Shown here in pieces: positions 17,088 through 26,625 of a stretch of DNA of 64,000 bases. A program made the translations under genes and the position numbers. The stretch's first letter is position 1, and each line of letters begins with the position of its first letter. Below the pieces are notes generated by a model. It was given only the letters and a program-made list of their open reading frames with translations. It was not told where the DNA came from and did no database searches. The stretch is from Chelativorans sp. YIM 93263 (GTDB lineage Bacteria > Pseudomonadota > Alphaproteobacteria > Rhizobiales > Rhizobiaceae), in the NCBI RefSeq assembly GCF_028767125.1, contig NZ_JAKCWP010000006.1, positions 1 to 64,000 of the forward strand, read 5' to 3'.

Positions 17088-17628
17088 GGCCGTAACCTCC
17101 TCGCCAACACCGGCGAAATGCCGTTTCCGCGGCACCGGGCGGGCGGCGAGTCCGGGATGCGGGTACCCGTATCCTCTGCGCTCAACACGGCACCTGAACC
17201 GGCGTTTTCGTCCAAGCGTTGCAGGATAGTTTTCTCCCGGGAACAGGCCGCGTCAAACGAAAACGATGTGAAGAGAGAAATGAGCAAGAGCGCCTCGTAC
17301 CTTCGTCCATATAAGACATTTTGTTAGCGAGAGAAGCGCCGTCGCGCACGAATATGGTCGTACTGTTCACGCGGGAGATGCCTCGACCATGAGCTAAAGC
17401 GGCGGTTTGTCGGCTGTCGTGCGAAAATGCGAAAAACTGTGTACGGTCGCTTTTTCCCTCCCGATAAAGCTGCTAAAACCCGCCGCGCCGTGCAGAACCG
17501 GCGGCCAAAGAGAATAAGAAGGAAACGTACCCGGATGATTCGCCGGGAGAAAAGACGAGGGGCGGAAGACCAGATGAAGTCGGCATGGCTTTTGCGGGTC
17601 GGTCCACACCGCTGGGAGGAATGAACCT
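17088..17628. other. 541-base divergent intergenic region, no gene identified
   Basis: The space between indolepyruvate oxidoreductase (minus) and the TRAP small permease (plus) must hold both promoters. Short reading frames exist here on both strands, but they are arginine-rich or overlap each other and have no family-like sequence or convincing binding sites. No tRNA, hairpin with T-run or repeat was recognised. GGGAGGA at its right end is the ribosome binding site of the permease gene. Confidence 0.5.
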
Positions 17629-18201
17629 GTGCGAGCGATCGCTTTCGTCGTCCGCGCCATCAGCGCCATCAATTGGTTTATAGGCAATCTCTTTTCCTGG
17701 CTGGCGCTGGGCATTGTCGTTGTTTGTTTCACGGTGGTGGTGCAGCGCTATGTCTTCTCCTTCAGCATTCTTTGGATGCGGGATCTCTATATCTGGCTGA
17801 ACGGGGCGATGTTCACCGCCGTGGCGGGTTTCGCGCTTCTGCGCAACGATCATGTGCGCGTCGACATCTTCTACCGCCCGGCGAGTGCTCGCCGAAAGGC
17901 GATGGTCGACCTCTTCGGCGTCGTCGCCTTTCTGCTGCCCTTCTGCTGGGTGACTTTCGTCTATGCCTGGCCCTTCGTCGCCCGCTCCTGGCGCATCCAG
18001 GAAGGCTCCTCCAATGTCGGCGGGATGCCGGCCTTGTTCATCCTGAAGACATTCATTCTCGGTTTTGCTGTGCTCATTGCCATGCAGGGCATCGCCATGG
18101 CCTTGCGCTCGATCCTGGTGCTGACCGGCAATGAGGAGCTTCTGCCGGAAAGACTGCGGTATGAGCGCCAAGAGCCATCCGGCACGGAGGCCTCCGTCTG
18201 A
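17629..18201 (+). CDS. TRAP transporter small permease (DctQ type)
   Basis: Small membrane subunit of a tripartite ATP-independent periplasmic importer, 190 aa from a GTG start with GGGAGGA eight bases upstream; the nearby ATG at 17621 is in another frame. Four hydrophobic segments are visible (about residues 18-42, 55-73, 92-115, 135-158). The family pattern ILWMRDLYIWLNGAMFTAVAGFALL and RNDHVRVDIFY (about residues 46-85) is clear. Its TGA shares bases with the ATG of the large permease (TGATG), so the two are coupled. The matching binding protein is probably the convergent gene at 19659. Confidence 0.9.
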   Translation: MRAIAFVVRAISAINWFIGNLFSWLALGIVVVCFTVVVQRYVFSFSILWMRDLYIWLNGAMFTAVAGFALLRNDHVRVDIFYRPASARRKAMVDLFGVVAFLLPFCWVTFVYAWPFVARSWRIQEGSSNVGGMPALFILKTFILGFAVLIAMQGIAMALRSILVLTGNEELLPERLRYERQEPSGTEASV

Positions 18202-19592
18202 TGGATCCGGTTTTGATCGGCGAGATCCTCGCCGGGCTCATGTTCTTCGGCATTATCGGTTTCCTGCTGCTGGGCTTCCCGGTCGCCTTTACGCTTGCCG
18301 GTGTTTCCCTCATGTTCGGTCTCGTCGGCCTGTGGTTCGGCGCCTTCGACCCGTCCAACCTCAGCAGCTTGGCCAACCGCTACATCGGCTACATGACGAA
18401 CGAGGTGCTGGTCGCCGTCCCGCTCTTCATCTTCATGGGTGTAGTTCTCGAGCGCTCGAAAATCGCCGAGCAGCTGCTTCTGACCATGGGCAAGCTGTTC
18501 GGCAATCTGCGTGGCGGCCTGGGCATGTCCGTGATCATCGTCGGCGCGCTCCTGGCCGCCTCCACGGGTGTCGTCGGAGCGACCGTGGTTACAATGGGGC
18601 TGATCTCGCTTCCAGCCATGCTGCGCGCCAGCTACGACCCGAAGCTCGCTACCGGAGTGATCTGCGCCTCCGGCACCCTGGGGCAGATCGTGCCGCCATC
18701 CACGGTTCTGATCTTCATGGGCGATATGCTCTCGGGCATCAACGCCCAGGTGCAGATGGAGAAGGGCAACTTTGCCCCCACCCCCGTCTCGGTGGGCGAC
18801 CTCTTCGCCGGCGCACTGCTGCCCGGCATCTTGCTGGTGGGTCTTTATCTCATATGGATGCTCTTCAAGGCGCTCACGCAGCCGGAGAGTTGCCCGGCAA
18901 CCCCCGTCGCACCCGAAGACAAGAAGGCCTTGCTCGGTGAAATAGCGACGGCCATGTTGCCGCCGTTGCTTCTCATCGTGGCGGTTCTTGGATCGATCCT
19001 CGGCGGCATCGCCACGCCGACCGAGGCCGCTTCCGTCGGTGCGGTCGGCGCGCTTGTCCTGGCGGCGCTGCGCTGGCGTCTTTCCCTCCGTGTGCTCCAC
19101 GAAACGGTCGTAGCGACGGCCACGATCACCTGCATGGTCTTCATCATCCTGTTCGGAGCGTCGGTATTCTCCATCGTGTTTCGGCTGATGGGCGGCGACA
19201 CTCTTGTGCATGAATTTCTGACCAGCTTGCCGGGCGGCACGCTGACGGCCATCGCGATGGTGATGCTCACCATGTTCTTGCTGGGCTTCATCCTGGACAC
19301 GTTCGAGATCATCTTCATCGTGATCCCGATCACCGCGCCAGTGCTTCTGGCGCTGGATGTCGATCCGGTCTGGCTGGGCGTTCTGGTCGGCGTCAACCTG
19401 CAGACAAGTTTCCTGACGCCGCCCTTCGGCTTCGCCCTGTTCTATCTGCGCGGCGTGGCTCCGGGCAGCATTGCGACCTCCACGATCTACCGGGGCGCTA
19501 TCCCCTTCGTCGCGCTGCAGGTCGTCGCCATCGCGATCATGTTCCTCGTGCCCGGCATCGCTACCTGGCTGCCGGACATGATTTATCGCTGA
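18201..19592 (+). CDS. TRAP transporter large permease (DctM type)
   Basis: Channel-forming subunit of the TRAP importer, 463 aa, with about 12 hydrophobic segments. Family marks: LLGFPVAFTLAGVSLMFGL near residues 22-40, VAVPLFIFMGVVLERS near 72-87, GVVGATVVTMGLISLPAML near 117-135, then CASGTLGQIVPPSTVLI near 154-170. A longer cytoplasmic loop at about 235-255 is usual for the mannitol/chloroaromatic (TtpA-associated) branch. It ends 66 bases before the convergent binding-protein gene, with a shared hairpin between them. Substrate unknown. Confidence 0.93.
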   Translation: MDPVLIGEILAGLMFFGIIGFLLLGFPVAFTLAGVSLMFGLVGLWFGAFDPSNLSSLANRYIGYMTNEVLVAVPLFIFMGVVLERSKIAEQLLLTMGKLFGNLRGGLGMSVIIVGALLAASTGVVGATVVTMGLISLPAMLRASYDPKLATGVICASGTLGQIVPPSTVLIFMGDMLSGINAQVQMEKGNFAPTPVSVGDLFAGALLPGILLVGLYLIWMLFKALTQPESCPATPVAPEDKKALLGEIATAMLPPLLLIVAVLGSILGGIATPTEAASVGAVGALVLAALRWRLSLRVLHETVVATATITCMVFIILFGASVFSIVFRLMGGDTLVHEFLTSLPGGTLTAIAMVMLTMFLLGFILDTFEIIFIVIPITAPVLLALDVDPVWLGVLVGVNLQTSFLTPPFGFALFYLRGVAPGSIATSTIYRGAIPFVALQVVAIAIMFLVPGIATWLPDMIYR

Positions 19593-19612
19593 CGGCTACG
19601 GCGGGACGAAAA

Positions 19613-19634
19613 GCCCGGGCAAGAATGCCCGGGC
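19613..19634 (-). terminator. Hairpin terminator between convergent TRAP genes
   Basis: A 9-bp perfect stem GCCCGGGCA / TGCCCGGGC with an AGAA loop lies between the converging dctM-like and binding-protein genes. Read on the minus strand it is followed by TTTTCG, so it serves the binding-protein gene best; on the plus strand it has no T-run but could also slow the polymerase. Confidence 0.7.
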
Positions 19635-19658
19635 CTGTATTCCGCCTGAAGTATCCGA

Positions 19659-20753
19659 TCAGAGTTCGAAGTATCTCTCGCGCGCACGGATGAACAGCGC
19701 GTCCGTGCCTTCCGTCTTCTGACGCACGATCGCCAACGCCGACTGGAAACTTTCCGCCGTTTTCTTCGTCAGCGGATCGTCGGAATCCAGCAACCCTTCG
19801 AGAATTTCCTTGGCTGCCTCGGCACCGGCTTGCTCGATCTCCTCCGGGAATTCCAGCACGTTGACGCCGTGCTCGTTGACGAGTGTGTCGAGTGCACGCG
19901 GGTCGTTGGCCGCGAAGTCGGCGGCAACGGCGTCGTACTCGGCCTGGCAGACATCACGGATGATTGCCTGAAGATCAGAGGGCAGCTCCTGGTACTTGGA
20001 TTTGCTGACCACCAATTCGGTCGCCAGCCCCGGCTCCACAAAACTCGGGAAGTAGTAATTTTTGGCCACTTGATAGAAGCCAAGCGCCAGGTCGTTGTAC
20101 GGGCCGACGAATTCGGCTGCATCCAGCGTACCGGACTGAAGAGCCTGGAAAATCTCGCCTGCCGCCATGTTGGTTACGGAGGCGCCAAGCTTCTCCCAGA
20201 CCTGCCCGCCGAGGCCCGGCGTACGGAAGCGCAGCCCCTGGATCGAATCGAGCCCGGTCAGTTCCTCGCGGAACCAGCCGCCGGCCTGAGTGCCGGTGTC
20301 ACCGGAAAGGAAGCCCTGAACGCCGAACTGGTCATAAATCTCGTCCCAGACCTCCTGACCGCCCATGTAGCGCACCCAGGCGGTCAGCTCACGCGAGGTC
20401 ATGCCGTAGGGCACACCGGTAAAGAAGCTGAGGCCCTGGCTCTTGTTCTGCCAGTAGTAAGCTGCGCCGTGACTCATCTCGGCCGAACCGTCGATAACGG
20501 CATCAAGCGACTGAAGCGGCGGCACCAGCTCACCCGCGCTGTAAACCTGGATTGTCAGACGGCCGTCGGTAGCCGCTGTGATGCGATCGGCCAAGCGCTG
20601 CGCGCCAACTCCGAGCCCGGGAAAATTCTTAGGCCAGGTTGTGACCATGCGCCAGGTCTGGTTGCCTTGGGCGATGGCGGGCGTTGCCAGCGCCGCGGCG
20701 CCTGCGCCGGCGCCAGCCAAGCCGGCCTTCTTTATGAATGAGCGACGATCCAT
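19659..20753 (-). CDS. TRAP transporter substrate-binding protein with TAT signal (DctP / TtpA-like)
   Basis: Periplasmic receptor for the neighbouring TRAP permeases, 364 aa. It starts MDRRSFIKKAGLAGAG, a twin-arginine (Tat) signal with cleavage likely after AIA-Q (about residue 28). The mature part has the pattern WRMVTTWPKNFPGLGVGAQRL and LTIQVYSAGELVPPLQSLDAV, typical of the branch that binds 2-oxo acids and related monocarboxylates as calcium or sodium complexes, and GLRFRTPGLGG near residue 180. A longer frame exists upstream (to 20801), but the Tat motif fixes this start. It is on the opposite strand from its presumed permease genes, which is unusual for TRAP loci. Confidence 0.92.
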   Translation of the reverse strand: MDRRSFIKKAGLAGAGAGAAALATPAIAQGNQTWRMVTTWPKNFPGLGVGAQRLADRITAATDGRLTIQVYSAGELVPPLQSLDAVIDGSAEMSHGAAYYWQNKSQGLSFFTGVPYGMTSRELTAWVRYMGGQEVWDEIYDQFGVQGFLSGDTGTQAGGWFREELTGLDSIQGLRFRTPGLGGQVWEKLGASVTNMAAGEIFQALQSGTLDAAEFVGPYNDLALGFYQVAKNYYFPSFVEPGLATELVVSKSKYQELPSDLQAIIRDVCQAEYDAVAADFAANDPRALDTLVNEHGVNVLEFPEEIEQAGAEAAKEILEGLLDSDDPLTKKTAESFQSALAIVRQKTEGTDALFIRARERYFEL

Positions 20754-20960
20754 GGAGTACCTCCCATTTTCAGACTGATTATGAACGTAGATCGGGCACA
20801 TGCAAACCTGCCCACCCGACGCCGGCGCGTATCAATACATGCGCGAAACGGCAAGTCCAGTTTTCATCGGAAAGCGATACAGGTCTGGTAAACATGCACC
20901 GCGGATGGAAAGGGAGTGGCAACGACCTTAGATTAGGTCCATTGGAAACTGGAGAACCTC

Positions 20961-21725
20961 ATGGATCAGCCGCTGGTTGCCGTTTCGACGGATGTTAAGG
21001 ATTTCGAGAATTACAGCTGGCACGCAACGCCTGATCAGTATCTTGACGCGGCCGTCACGGTCGCCGGCGTTTTCCCCGTGCTCGTGCCGTCCTTCGGCGA
21101 GCGACTTGACCTCGATTCGCTCCTCTCCTCGGTCGATGGCGTGTTGCTGACCGGCGCGAAGTCGAACGTCCATCCGTCGCACTATGGCGGCGAGGCGAGC
21201 GAGAAGAACGGACCGTATGACGAACGCCGCGATGACACGACACTGCCGTTGATTCGCAAGGCGCTCGAGAAAGGCGTGCCGCTGCTTGCGATCTGCCGCG
21301 GCTTGCAGGAACTGAACGCCGCGCTCAACGGAAGCATTGCCGCCGAAATTCAGGAGCGGGAAGGCGCGCTCGATCACCGCGCCCCCGAAAGCCCCTCACA
21401 GGACGAGCGCTTCGCCATACGTCACGCGGTCAAGATCGCGCCCGACACATGCCTGGCCGACATTCTCGGGACCGGGCACATCGAGGTGAACTCCGTACAT
21501 CGGCAGGGCATTGACCGGCTTGCTCCCAACCTCCGGGCGGAAGCCGTCGCCCCGGACGGCGTCGTTGAAGCCGTATCCGTAGCCGGCGCGAAAGCCTTTG
21601 CAGTCGGTGTCCAGTGGCACCCGGAGTATTGGGCGCACGACGACGAGCCGTCGAATCGCATCTTCAAGGCATTCGGCGAGGCCGTCCGCAACCACGCCGC
21701 CGCGCGGCTCATCGCGGCGGAATAA
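20961..21725 (+). CDS. Gamma-glutamyl-gamma-aminobutyrate hydrolase family protein (class I glutamine amidotransferase-like, peptidase C26)
   Basis: 254 aa with the catalytic triad of this family: the nucleophile cysteine in LLAICRGLQELN (about residue 111), and histidine and glutamate in VGVQWHPEYW (about residues 218-227). The opening PLVAVSTDVKDFENYSWH and VLLTGAKSNVHPSHY also fit. Family members cut gamma-glutamyl bonds, for example gamma-glutamyl-GABA in putrescine breakdown, but no other polyamine genes are nearby, so the substrate is open. TGGAGAAC precedes the ATG. It is divergent from the TRAP binding protein and converges with the small exported protein gene 13 bases on. Confidence 0.9.
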   Translation: MDQPLVAVSTDVKDFENYSWHATPDQYLDAAVTVAGVFPVLVPSFGERLDLDSLLSSVDGVLLTGAKSNVHPSHYGGEASEKNGPYDERRDDTTLPLIRKALEKGVPLLAICRGLQELNAALNGSIAAEIQEREGALDHRAPESPSQDERFAIRHAVKIAPDTCLADILGTGHIEVNSVHRQGIDRLAPNLRAEAVAPDGVVEAVSVAGAKAFAVGVQWHPEYWAHDDEPSNRIFKAFGEAVRNHAAARLIAAE

Positions 21726-21738
21726 CGTCCGCCGTTTG

Positions 21739-22137
21739 TTACTGCGCGGTCAGCGCAATGAGGGGAGTTTCGGGAGAGTAGGACTCGTAGGCAACGCCGT
21801 CTCCCGGGAAAAACTCGACGATCGTACGCCCGTCATCGGCCAACAGGGTCACGTCCCCGGCATCCCTTTCCCGCCAGTATCGGGCCTCGGCGAGGCGCGG
21901 CATCAAAGCGGAGCAGTTTTCGCCGAGTTCCAATTGAGATTGCGAGGCGTCAACGGGGCCGCGCTTGATCAGCTTACAGCTTCCATCCCGGCCGGGGATG
22001 CGCATCTGGAAATACTCTGCATCCTTGGCCTTTTCGATGGCGGCGGTCGTGAGCGTTTCCTCGGGCTCGCCTTCATGGACAAGCGCAACAGCGCCGGCAG
22101 TGCCGAGAACGATTAATAAGGAAAGTAACAGCTTCAT
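21739..22137 (-). CDS. Small exported protein, possibly AprI/Inh (protease inhibitor, Omp19-like) fold
   Basis: 132 aa starting MKLLLSLLIVLGTAGAVALV, a signal peptide or N-terminal anchor. The body has one pair of cysteines (GSCKLIKR and GENCSALM, about residues 53 and 74) and the phrase ARYWRERDAGDVTLLADDGR followed by IVEFFPG. The spacing of cysteines and the W-R-G-L-L-D-G pattern resembles the AprI/Inh inhibitor family, small periplasmic beta-barrel proteins that block metalloproteases. The likeness is by eye and distant. No protease gene is adjacent. A general label of exported protein of unknown function is safe. Confidence 0.6.
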   Translation of the reverse strand: MKLLLSLLIVLGTAGAVALVHEGEPEETLTTAAIEKAKDAEYFQMRIPGRDGSCKLIKRGPVDASQSQLELGENCSALMPRLAEARYWRERDAGDVTLLADDGRTIVEFFPGDGVAYESYSPETPLIALTAQ

Positions 22138-22408
22138 CGTCTTATCTTTCGGGTGTGACGATCATCCTGGGCAAAGGTTAAACAAAAATTGATTGACGAG
22201 AATGAGGCGGAACTTACTCGTTTTTACTGTCGCGACCCTTCACGCCCCTTCCTGTCCTGCCTGACACTTTCCCATACCGAAGGGAATCAGCTGTCATTAT
22301 TGCTTCCGTCAATCTTCGAGCGCTGCAGAATAGGCAAGACATTGGGCCTCCCCCTGGTCGAGAGATGTCCGGGCGCTGACTATCCGATTGCCGGCTTGCA
22401 CTGTAGTG

Positions 22409-23380
22409 CTAAGACCCCTGGACAGTCAGGGTTTCTGGCACCGGCGTCAGAGGTTTCCCGTTCGAAAACCAGGATATGAGATTATCGACCACCAGATCGG
22501 CCATGGCCTGTCGCGTATGGACGGAAGCCGAGGCCACATGGGGCAGAAGACAGGTGTTTTCGCAGGCAAGCAAAGCCGCCGGCACGTTTGGCTCGTCGGC
22601 GAACACGTCGAGACCGGCCGCCAGAATGGTGCCGTCGCGAAGGGCAGCGGCAAGCGCGTCCTCGTCCACCGCAGTCCCGCGCCCGACATTGATGAATATG
22701 CCGTTCGGCCCGAGCGCATTCAGCACCTCACCGTTCACCGCCTTCTCCGTGGCAGCGCCTCCGGGGGCGACGCAGATCAGCGTGTCGACGGCCTCGGCCA
22801 GAGACAGGAGCGAGGATTGATATTCATACGCGACATCGTCGCGCTTGCGCCGGTTGTAGTAGCTGACCGGCAGGCCGAATGCCTCGATCCGACGTGCGAT
22901 CGCCAGCCCGATTCGCCCCATACCGAAGATGCCGACACTGCGCCCACGCAGAGATGCCCTGGTTAGCGGATAAGCCCCCTCGCCTTTCCAGCGCCCTTCG
23001 CGAAGATAATTCTCCGCCTTTGGTAACTCACGCACGGTGTTGATCAGCAGACCAATCGCCGTGTCGGCGACCTCCTCGGTCAGCACATCGGGCGTGTTGG
23101 TGACCATGATGCCCCGCGATGCGGCATGAGCGGCATCCACAGCGTCATAGCCGACGCCGAAATTGGCGATAATCTGCAGATTGGGGAGTGCGTCGATAAA
23201 GTTCGCATCGATGACGCTTGAAGAAGCGATCCCGACGACGGAGCGCTTCATTTCGTCAGTCAGGTTTTCCGGGACGGCGCGATCGACTTCCAGCAGGCGA
23301 AACCGCTCCCCGATGCGCTTGACAGCATGAGCGTGCAGCTTGCCCGGTACTAGGATTGCAATGTCCGCGTTCTGATTCAT
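22409..23380 (-). CDS. D-isomer 2-hydroxyacid dehydrogenase (glyoxylate/hydroxypyruvate reductase-like)
   Basis: NAD(P)-dependent reduction of 2-oxo acids such as glyoxylate or hydroxypyruvate. 323 aa from ATG MNQNADIAILVPG with AGGGGAAC upstream; the frame extends 50 codons further but without family sequence. The nucleotide fold shows GRSVGIFGMGRIGLAIARR (about residues 145-163) with NRRKR after it, a hint of NADPH use. Catalytic residues: arginine in INVGRGT (about 234), glutamate in DVFADEPN (about 263) and histidine in LLPHVASASV (about 282). It is divergent from xylB across 261 bases. It could reduce glyoxylate made by the purine pathway further along, but this is inference. Confidence 0.9.
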   Translation of the reverse strand: MNQNADIAILVPGKLHAHAVKRIGERFRLLEVDRAVPENLTDEMKRSVVGIASSSVIDANFIDALPNLQIIANFGVGYDAVDAAHAASRGIMVTNTPDVLTEEVADTAIGLLINTVRELPKAENYLREGRWKGEGAYPLTRASLRGRSVGIFGMGRIGLAIARRIEAFGLPVSYYNRRKRDDVAYEYQSSLLSLAEAVDTLICVAPGGAATEKAVNGEVLNALGPNGIFINVGRGTAVDEDALAAALRDGTILAAGLDVFADEPNVPAALLACENTCLLPHVASASVHTRQAMADLVVDNLISWFSNGKPLTPVPETLTVQGS

Positions 23381-23641
23381 CGATACCGTTCCCCTGTGGT
23401 TCGTCCGGCCCCGCCGGGCCAAGCAGAAGGAACATGCACCGGGAAGACCGTTCCGTAAAGTGCTGCACGGGGACTTGAATGAAGACCGCGTTGGCACCAT
23501 CGCAGGCGCATCGTTGGTGCCCCGCGCCACTTAAAAACGGCCTTCACCCCGTTGCTTCATCGCAGGTCTTGTGTAAATTATTCGGGACTCGAAAAAAATC
23601 ACCGGACGCGATGTGCCGGCCATGCGAAGCGGGAGGAAAGC

Positions 23642-25096
23642 ATGTATCTCGGGTTCGATCTCGGCACCTCCGGGGTAAAGGCTCTGCTGCTTGATGGCGA
23701 TCAGGGGATCGTCGCTTCGGCAACCGCCTCGCTGAGGGTTTCCCGCCCTCATTCCGGCTGGTCTGAGCAGGATCCGAAGGACTGGATCCGCGCTGCCGAG
23801 GAAGCAGTCTCCGCACTCAAGACCTCCCACGGCAAGGCGCTTGCCGCGGTCAAAGGCATTGGCCTTTCCGGGCAGATGCACGGCGCGACGCTGCTCGACG
23901 CATCCGATACGCCACTGCGCCCCTGCATCCTGTGGAACGATACGCGCAGCCATGCCGAGGCGGTCATCCTCGACGCCGACCCGCGCTTTCATCGGATCAC
24001 GGGGAACATCGTCTTTCCCGGCTTCACCGCGCCGAAGCTGAACTGGGTGCGAAACAACGAACCTGCAATCTTTTCCAAAGTGGCGAAGGTGCTCCTGCCC
24101 AAGGATTATCTGCGCCTCTGGCTCACTGGCGAGCATATTTCCGAAATGTCCGATTCCGCCGGCACCGCTTGGCTGGATGTCGAACACCGCCGCTGGTCGG
24201 ACGAGCTGCTGGCTGCGACCGATCTCGAAGAAAGCCAGATGCCGCGTCTTGTCGAGGGCACGGAACCGGCCGGTACGCTGCGTTCCGATCTCGCCGGGAA
24301 ATGGGGCATGAGTTCCGGCGTGACGGTCGCTGGCGGGGCCGGCGACAACGCGGCCTCGGCCTGCGGTGCGGGCACGGTGAAACCCGGTGCGGCCTTCGTC
24401 TCCATCGGCACCTCGGGCGTGCTTTTTGCCGCCAACGGCGCCTATCTTCCCAATCCCGAAAGCGCGGTGCACACGTTCTGCCATGCGCTTCCCCGCACCT
24501 GGCATCAGATGGGCGTAATCCTCTCGGCCACCGACTCGCTCAACTGGCTGGCCGGCATTACCGGCAGCGAGGCAAGTGAGCTGACCGGCGAGTTGGGGGA
24601 GGAGCTTCAGTCTCCCTCGGACGTCATTTTCCTGCCCTATCTCTCCGGCGAACGCACGCCACACAATGACGCAGTGATCCGCGGCAGCTTCACGGGCCTT
24701 GCGCACCAGACCGACCGCGCCGCCCTTACCCGCGCGGTGGTGGAGGGGGTGGCCTTCGCCTTCCGCGACAGCCTGGAAGCGCTCAAGGCCGCTGGGACCG
24801 AGCTTTCCCGCGTAACCGCCATCGGCGGCGGCTCCCGCTCCTCATATTGGCTCAAGACAATCGCCACGACACTGAACCTGCCCGTCGACATTCCCGCGGA
24901 AGGCGATTTTGGTGCCGCATTCGGCGCGGCTCGTCTCGGCCTCATCGCGGCGGAGAAAGCCGACCCGCTCGCGGTCTGCACACCGCCAGAGACATCCGCG
25001 ACCATCGAACCCGAAGCGGCCCTCGCCAGCGCCTTCGACGAGGCCTACCGCCGCTATCGCGACCTTTACCCGGCAATACGAGGAGTTTCATCGTGA
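23642..25096 (+). CDS. xylB: Xylulokinase
   Basis: Phosphorylates D-xylulose to xylulose 5-phosphate. 484 aa from [22 protein letters not shown] with GGAGGAAAGC upstream. FGGY family marks: N-terminal phosphate loop DLGTSGVK (about residues 6-13), [12 protein letters not shown] (about 76-87) typical of xylulokinases, [26 protein letters not shown] (about 226-241), the SIGTSGVLF segment and [12 protein letters not shown] (about 334-345), and [14 protein letters not shown] near 398-411. It overlaps xylA by four bases (GTGA), so the two are translated together. Confidence 0.96.
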   Translation: MYLGFDLGTSGVKALLLDGDQGIVASATASLRVSRPHSGWSEQDPKDWIRAAEEAVSALKTSHGKALAAVKGIGLSGQMHGATLLDASDTPLRPCILWNDTRSHAEAVILDADPRFHRITGNIVFPGFTAPKLNWVRNNEPAIFSKVAKVLLPKDYLRLWLTGEHISEMSDSAGTAWLDVEHRRWSDELLAATDLEESQMPRLVEGTEPAGTLRSDLAGKWGMSSGVTVAGGAGDNAASACGAGTVKPGAAFVSIGTSGVLFAANGAYLPNPESAVHTFCHALPRTWHQMGVILSATDSLNWLAGITGSEASELTGELGEELQSPSDVIFLPYLSGERTPHNDAVIRGSFTGLAHQTDRAALTRAVVEGVAFAFRDSLEALKAAGTELSRVTAIGGGSRSSYWLKTIATTLNLPVDIPAEGDFGAAFGAARLGLIAAEKADPLAVCTPPETSATIEPEAALASAFDEAYRRYRDLYPAIRGVSS

Positions 25097-26403
25097 GTAC
25101 AGGATTTTTCGGGGACATAAAGCCCATCCGCTACGAGGGGCCGGAAAGCGATAATCCCCTCGCCTTCCGTCACTACAATCCGGATGAGGTCGTCCTCGGC
25201 AAGCGGCTGGAGGATCATCTGCGCTTCGCCGTCTGCTATTGGCACAACTTCGTGTGGCCGGGGAACGACCCCTTTGGCGGGCAGACCTTCGAGCGTCCCT
25301 GGTTCGGCGATACGATGGAGCTTGCCAGGCTCAAGGCCGACGTCGCTTTCGAAATGTTCGAGATCCTGGGCGCGCCCTTCTTCACCTTCCACGACCATGA
25401 CGTCCGCCCCGAGGGCGACACCCATGCGGAGAGCGTTTCCCGGCTCAACGAGATCGCGGACTATTTCGAGGAGAAGATGGAAAAGGGCGGCCCGAAGCTG
25501 CTCTGGGGCACGGCCAACCTCTTCTCCAACCGCCGCTATATGGCCGGCGCGGCCACCAATCCGGACCCGGACGTCTTTGCCTATGCGGGTGCGACGGTGA
25601 AAGCCTGCATGGAGGCCACCAAGCGTCTGGGCGGCCAGAATTACGTGCTGTGGGGCGGACGCGAGGGCTACGAGACCCTGCTCAACACCGATATGGGGCG
25701 GGAGCTTGACCAACTCGGACGTTTCCTGAACCTGGTCGTCGAGCACAAGCACAAGATAGGGTTCGAAGGCACCATTCTGTTGGAGCCCAAGCCGCAGGAG
25801 CCGACAAAGCACCAGTACGACTATGACGTTGCCACGGTCTACGGCTTCCTCAAGCGCCACGGTCTGGAACACGAGGTGAAGGTCAACATCGAGGCTGGGC
25901 ACGCCGTGCTCGCCGGTCATGCTTTCGAGCACGAACTGGCGCTCGCCGCCGCGCTCGGCATTCTCGGCTCCATTGACATGAACCGGAACGACTATCAGTC
26001 GGGCTGGGATACGGACCAGTTCCCCAACAACACGCCGGAAGCCGCACTCGCCTATTACTATGTTCTCCAAGCCGGCGGGTTCACCACCGGGGGCACCAAT
26101 TTCGATGCCAAGCTGCGCCGCCAGTCCATCGATCCGGAAGACCTGATCGCGGCACATGTCGGCGGGATGGACACTTGCGCCCGCGGGCTGAAGGCCGCCG
26201 CTCGCATGATCGAGGACAAGGCACTCTCCGCCCCGCTGGAAGAGCGTTACGCCGGCTGGAACGACCCGGAAGCGCAGGCGATGCTCAAGGGCGAGCGCTC
26301 GCTCGAAGAGATCGCCGAGCGCGTCAAGCGCGAGAACATCGAACCGCAGCCCCGCTCCGGCAAACAGGAAAAGCTCGAAAACATCGTCAACCGCTACGTG
26401 TGA
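25093..26403 (+). CDS. xylA: Xylose isomerase
   Basis: Converts D-xylose to D-xylulose. 436 aa from a GTG start inside the end of xylB, preceded by AGGAG. Family residues are clear: [19 protein letters not shown] (about residues 37-55), [13 protein letters not shown] with the active-site histidine (about 96-108), the [17 protein letters not shown] block (about 180-196), [19 protein letters not shown] with the metal-binding glutamate and substrate lysine (about 228-246), [17 protein letters not shown], and [20 protein letters not shown] with metal-binding aspartates (about 293-312). Length matches the class II isomerases. No xylose transporter or XylR is adjacent. Confidence 0.97.
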   Translation: MSTGFFGDIKPIRYEGPESDNPLAFRHYNPDEVVLGKRLEDHLRFAVCYWHNFVWPGNDPFGGQTFERPWFGDTMELARLKADVAFEMFEILGAPFFTFHDHDVRPEGDTHAESVSRLNEIADYFEEKMEKGGPKLLWGTANLFSNRRYMAGAATNPDPDVFAYAGATVKACMEATKRLGGQNYVLWGGREGYETLLNTDMGRELDQLGRFLNLVVEHKHKIGFEGTILLEPKPQEPTKHQYDYDVATVYGFLKRHGLEHEVKVNIEAGHAVLAGHAFEHELALAAALGILGSIDMNRNDYQSGWDTDQFPNNTPEAALAYYYVLQAGGFTTGGTNFDAKLRRQSIDPEDLIAAHVGGMDTCARGLKAAARMIEDKALSAPLEERYAGWNDPEAQAMLKGERSLEEIAERVKRENIEPQPRSGKQEKLENIVNRYV

Positions 26404-26451
26404 GGGCGGGGCGGCCCTTCGCAAGCGTTGGAGTGCTTCGTTGCCGCTCCG

Positions 26452-26572
26452 GCATGATGTCAGGTCACGTCCTGGTATGGTGACGGTGGAGATGGGTCTG
26501 GCTAATCGCCAAGGTTTGGCGATTGCCTTTAAGCGCCTCCTCTCGTCACACCAGGGCTAGACCCTTCGTGCC
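26452..26572. repeat. MITE-like palindromic repeat, copy 1
   Basis: The gap after xylA holds an element of about 120 bases whose ends are related inverted repeats: the left end reads CCTGGTATGGTGACGGTGGA, and the right end read backwards gives CCTGGTGTGACGAGAGGAGG. The middle has a perfect 7-bp hairpin AATCGCC-aaggttt-GGCGATT. A second, better preserved copy is at 57334-57487 with matching CTGGTATGACG, GTGGAGG, CTAATCG and GGCGATTG blocks in the same order. No coding capacity was seen, so any movement would need help in trans. Confidence 0.6.
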
Positions 26573-26625
26573 GGGGCGGTTACGGAGCGCGGCAGCGCTT
26601 TCGGTAATGCACCTCACGCTGTGCC

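Noticed and set aside
15348-17327. 659-codon open frame on the plus strand
   Set aside because: Antisense to the indolepyruvate oxidoreductase gene, which has clear TPP and cysteine motifs; the antisense product has none.
17394-17732. 112-codon minus-strand frame and 65-codon plus-strand frame before the TRAP genes
   Set aside because: Both overlap the GTG start region of the permease gene or are very arginine-rich; no family sequence.
25066-26424. 452-codon open frame on the minus strand
   Set aside because: Antisense shadow of xylA.
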